This document shows, in pieces, positions 5,240-6,335 of a DNA stretch of 6,335 nt. The DNA comes from Calditrichia bacterium (GTDB lineage Bacteria; Calditrichota; Calditrichia; RBG-13-44-9; J042). The stretch lies in NCBI GenBank assembly GCA_030430345.1, contig JAUIFT010000178.1, forward strand, positions 1-6,335. The letters run 5' to 3'. The translations under genes were made by a program, and so were the position numbers. The first letter of the stretch is position 1. Each line of letters begins with the position of its first letter. The notes beneath the pieces were generated by a model. The model saw nothing but the letters and a program-made list of their open reading frames with translations. It made no database searches and was not told the origin of the DNA.

Positions 5240-6335
5240 ATGGCGATGGATTTTAAGCTGGGCATAATTGGATGCGGCAGATGGGGAATGAATCATATTC
5301 GAACAGCAGCGAAGCGCTTTGGGAAGCAATTAAAATATGCCTGTGATTTAGATGATGCCCGGCGGGATAAAGTGTTGGAAATCGCTCCGGATGTTACATT
5401 TACCAACCGCTTTGAAGATGTTTTTAATGATGATGGGATAAACGCGGTGGTCATAGCCACCCCTGCGGAAACGCATTACCGCCTGGCGAAAATGGCCCTG
5501 GAAAAAGGGAAGAATGTGCTGGTAGAAAAGCCGATTGCACTCTTTTCCGATCAGGCGCGGGAGCTGGAAGCGCTGGCAAAAAAAGAGCGGCGCATCCTCA
5601 TGGTTGGTCATATCCTTCTCTATCATAATGCGATTCGTAAAATCAAATCACTGATTGATGAAGGCACCCTCGGGAAATTACAATATATCTACAGCAATCG
5701 CCTTAACCTCGGCACGGTGCGGAAAGAAGAAAACATCCTCTGGTCTTTTGCACCTCATGATATTTCCGTTTTGCAATATCTGGTTGGCGCAGATCCTACT
5801 AAGGTTGATGCAAAAGGCGGCGTTTTTCTTCAGCCGGGTATTCACGACGTTACCCTCACCAGCCTGGAGTTCCCTAATAATATTCATGCCCATATTCATG
5901 TCAGCTGGCTGCATCCTTTCAAGGAGCATCGTCTGGTCGTTATCGGCGACAAAAATATGCTTGTCTTTGAAGACAGCCGCAGCGATGACAAGCTTATCCT
6001 TTATCCGAAAGGCATCGAGTGGGTTAATGGGGAGCCGATCAAGCGTGATGAAGGTTTTGAAGTTATCGAATATGAGCATGTGCCCCCGTTGGATTCTGAG
6101 TTGGCCCATTTTCATGATTGTGTGGTTAATCAGGAAACGCCGATTACAGATGGCCGGAATGGCATCAGCGTTCTGGAAATTCTCGAGCAGGCGCAAAACC
6201 GGCTGGAAAAAGCATTGGAGGTGGGGGAAAAAGTTACTGCGAAACCGCCGCAAATGAATTATTTTGTTCATGAAACTGCTGTGGTTGACGATGGATGTAA
6301 TATCGGTGATGGCACAAAAGTGTGGCACTATAGCC
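5240..6335 (+). CDS. Gfo/Idh/MocA oxidoreductase fused to a left-handed beta-helix acetyltransferase (3' truncated)
   Basis: At least 365 codons with no stop before the window edge. Residues 1 to about 120 form an NAD(P)-binding Rossmann domain with GCGRWG at 11-16 and the family's EKP motif at 96-98 (Lys97). Residues from about 125 to 335 are the alpha/beta substrate domain, with the SNRLNLGTVRKEENILW segment and APHD at 171-174, where His173 is the likely catalytic histidine. From residue 342 a second domain begins: VHETAVV, then DDGCNIGDGTKVWHYS, the opening coils of a hexapeptide-repeat acyltransferase of the WbpD/WlbB kind. In WlbA/WlbB-type pathways the separate enzymes oxidise C3 of a UDP-sugar and later N-acetylate the new amino group, so the fusion probably serves UDP-amino-sugar synthesis for surface polysaccharide. 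The exact sugar is unknown. No signal peptide or membrane segment; cytoplasmic. The link to the sulfate genes upstream may be only positional. The two domain calls are firm; substrate and completeness are not. Confidence 0.9.
   Translation, partial: MAMDFKLGIIGCGRWGMNHIRTAAKRFGKQLKYACDLDDARRDKVLEIAPDVTFTNRFEDVFNDDGINAVVIATPAETHYRLAKMALEKGKNVLVEKPIALFSDQARELEALAKKERRILMVGHILLYHNAIRKIKSLIDEGTLGKLQYIYSNRLNLGTVRKEENILWSFAPHDISVLQYLVGADPTKVDAKGGVFLQPGIHDVTLTSLEFPNNIHAHIHVSWLHPFKEHRLVVIGDKNMLVFEDSRSDDKLILYPKGIEWVNGEPIKRDEGFEVIEYEHVPPLDSELAHFHDCVVNQETPITDGRNGISVLEILEQAQNRLEKALEVGEKVTAKPPQMNYFVHETAVVDDGCNIGDGTKVWHYS

Noticed and set aside
5655..6257. 200-codon + strand ORF inside the oxidoreductase
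   Set aside because: It is an out-of-frame shadow: the frame from 5240 is continuous, carries the GxGxxG, EKP and APHD motifs, and runs through this region without a stop.
5678..6328. 216-codon minus-strand ORF near the window end
   Set aside because: Antisense to the clear oxidoreductase/acetyltransferase frame, with no family features.

Overview
The window reads as a bacterial sulfate uptake and activation cassette, followed by a repeat-rich spacer and the start of a sugar-modification gene. Base composition is moderate, roughly half G+C by eye. All convincing genes lie on the + strand. They use ATG, GTG and probably TTG starts, some with strong Shine-Dalgarno sequences. The taxon cannot be fixed from the sequence. 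The Sat type, the GTTC/GAAC heptamer repeats between genes and the fused dehydrogenase/acetyltransferase would fit an uncultured environmental lineage, but that is a guess.

Layout: 1-69 is an open frame that may be the tail of an upstream gene. 110-724 is cysC (APS kinase). 733-785 is a hairpin followed by a T-run, probably a terminator or attenuator, and 803-819 is a second small hairpin. 830-1693 is a PHP-family phosphoesterase of the YciV/TrpH/Cv1693 type. 1798-2997 is sat (ATP sulfurylase, GTG start), ending in tandem stops. 3034-3073 is a strong intrinsic terminator. The next open frame runs upstream into this terminator, so its apparent ATG at 3054 is suspect. 3165-4940 is an SLC13/DASS-type permease with two central TrkA-C (RCK-C) domains, probably a sulfate importer. 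4941-5239 has no gene. It holds two period-7 repeat arrays (4946-4980 and 5001-5085), then about 150 bases in which I recognise nothing apart from the ribosome binding site at 5230-5233. 5240 to the window end is a Gfo/Idh/MocA oxidoreductase entering a C-terminal left-handed beta-helix acetyltransferase domain, cut off by the window.

How it works together: the permease would bring in sulfate. Sat makes APS from sulfate and ATP, and CysC phosphorylates APS to PAPS. Use of PAPS by a reductase or sulfotransferase releases 3',5'-adenosine bisphosphate (pAp). A member of the same PHP family (Cv1693) is known to hydrolyse pAp to AMP. The PHP gene between cysC and sat is therefore best read as the recycling step, in place of CysQ. 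No PAPS reductase or sulfotransferase is visible, so whether PAPS goes to cysteine or to sulfation is open. The last gene points to nucleotide-sugar amino/N-acetyl chemistry for surface polysaccharide. It is separated from the cassette by the repeats and may belong to another operon.

The items most worth checking are the PHP enzyme inside the sulfate cassette, the terminator that overlaps a good Shine-Dalgarno and a two-codon ORF, and the GTTC-core heptamer family found at three places in two intergenic gaps.
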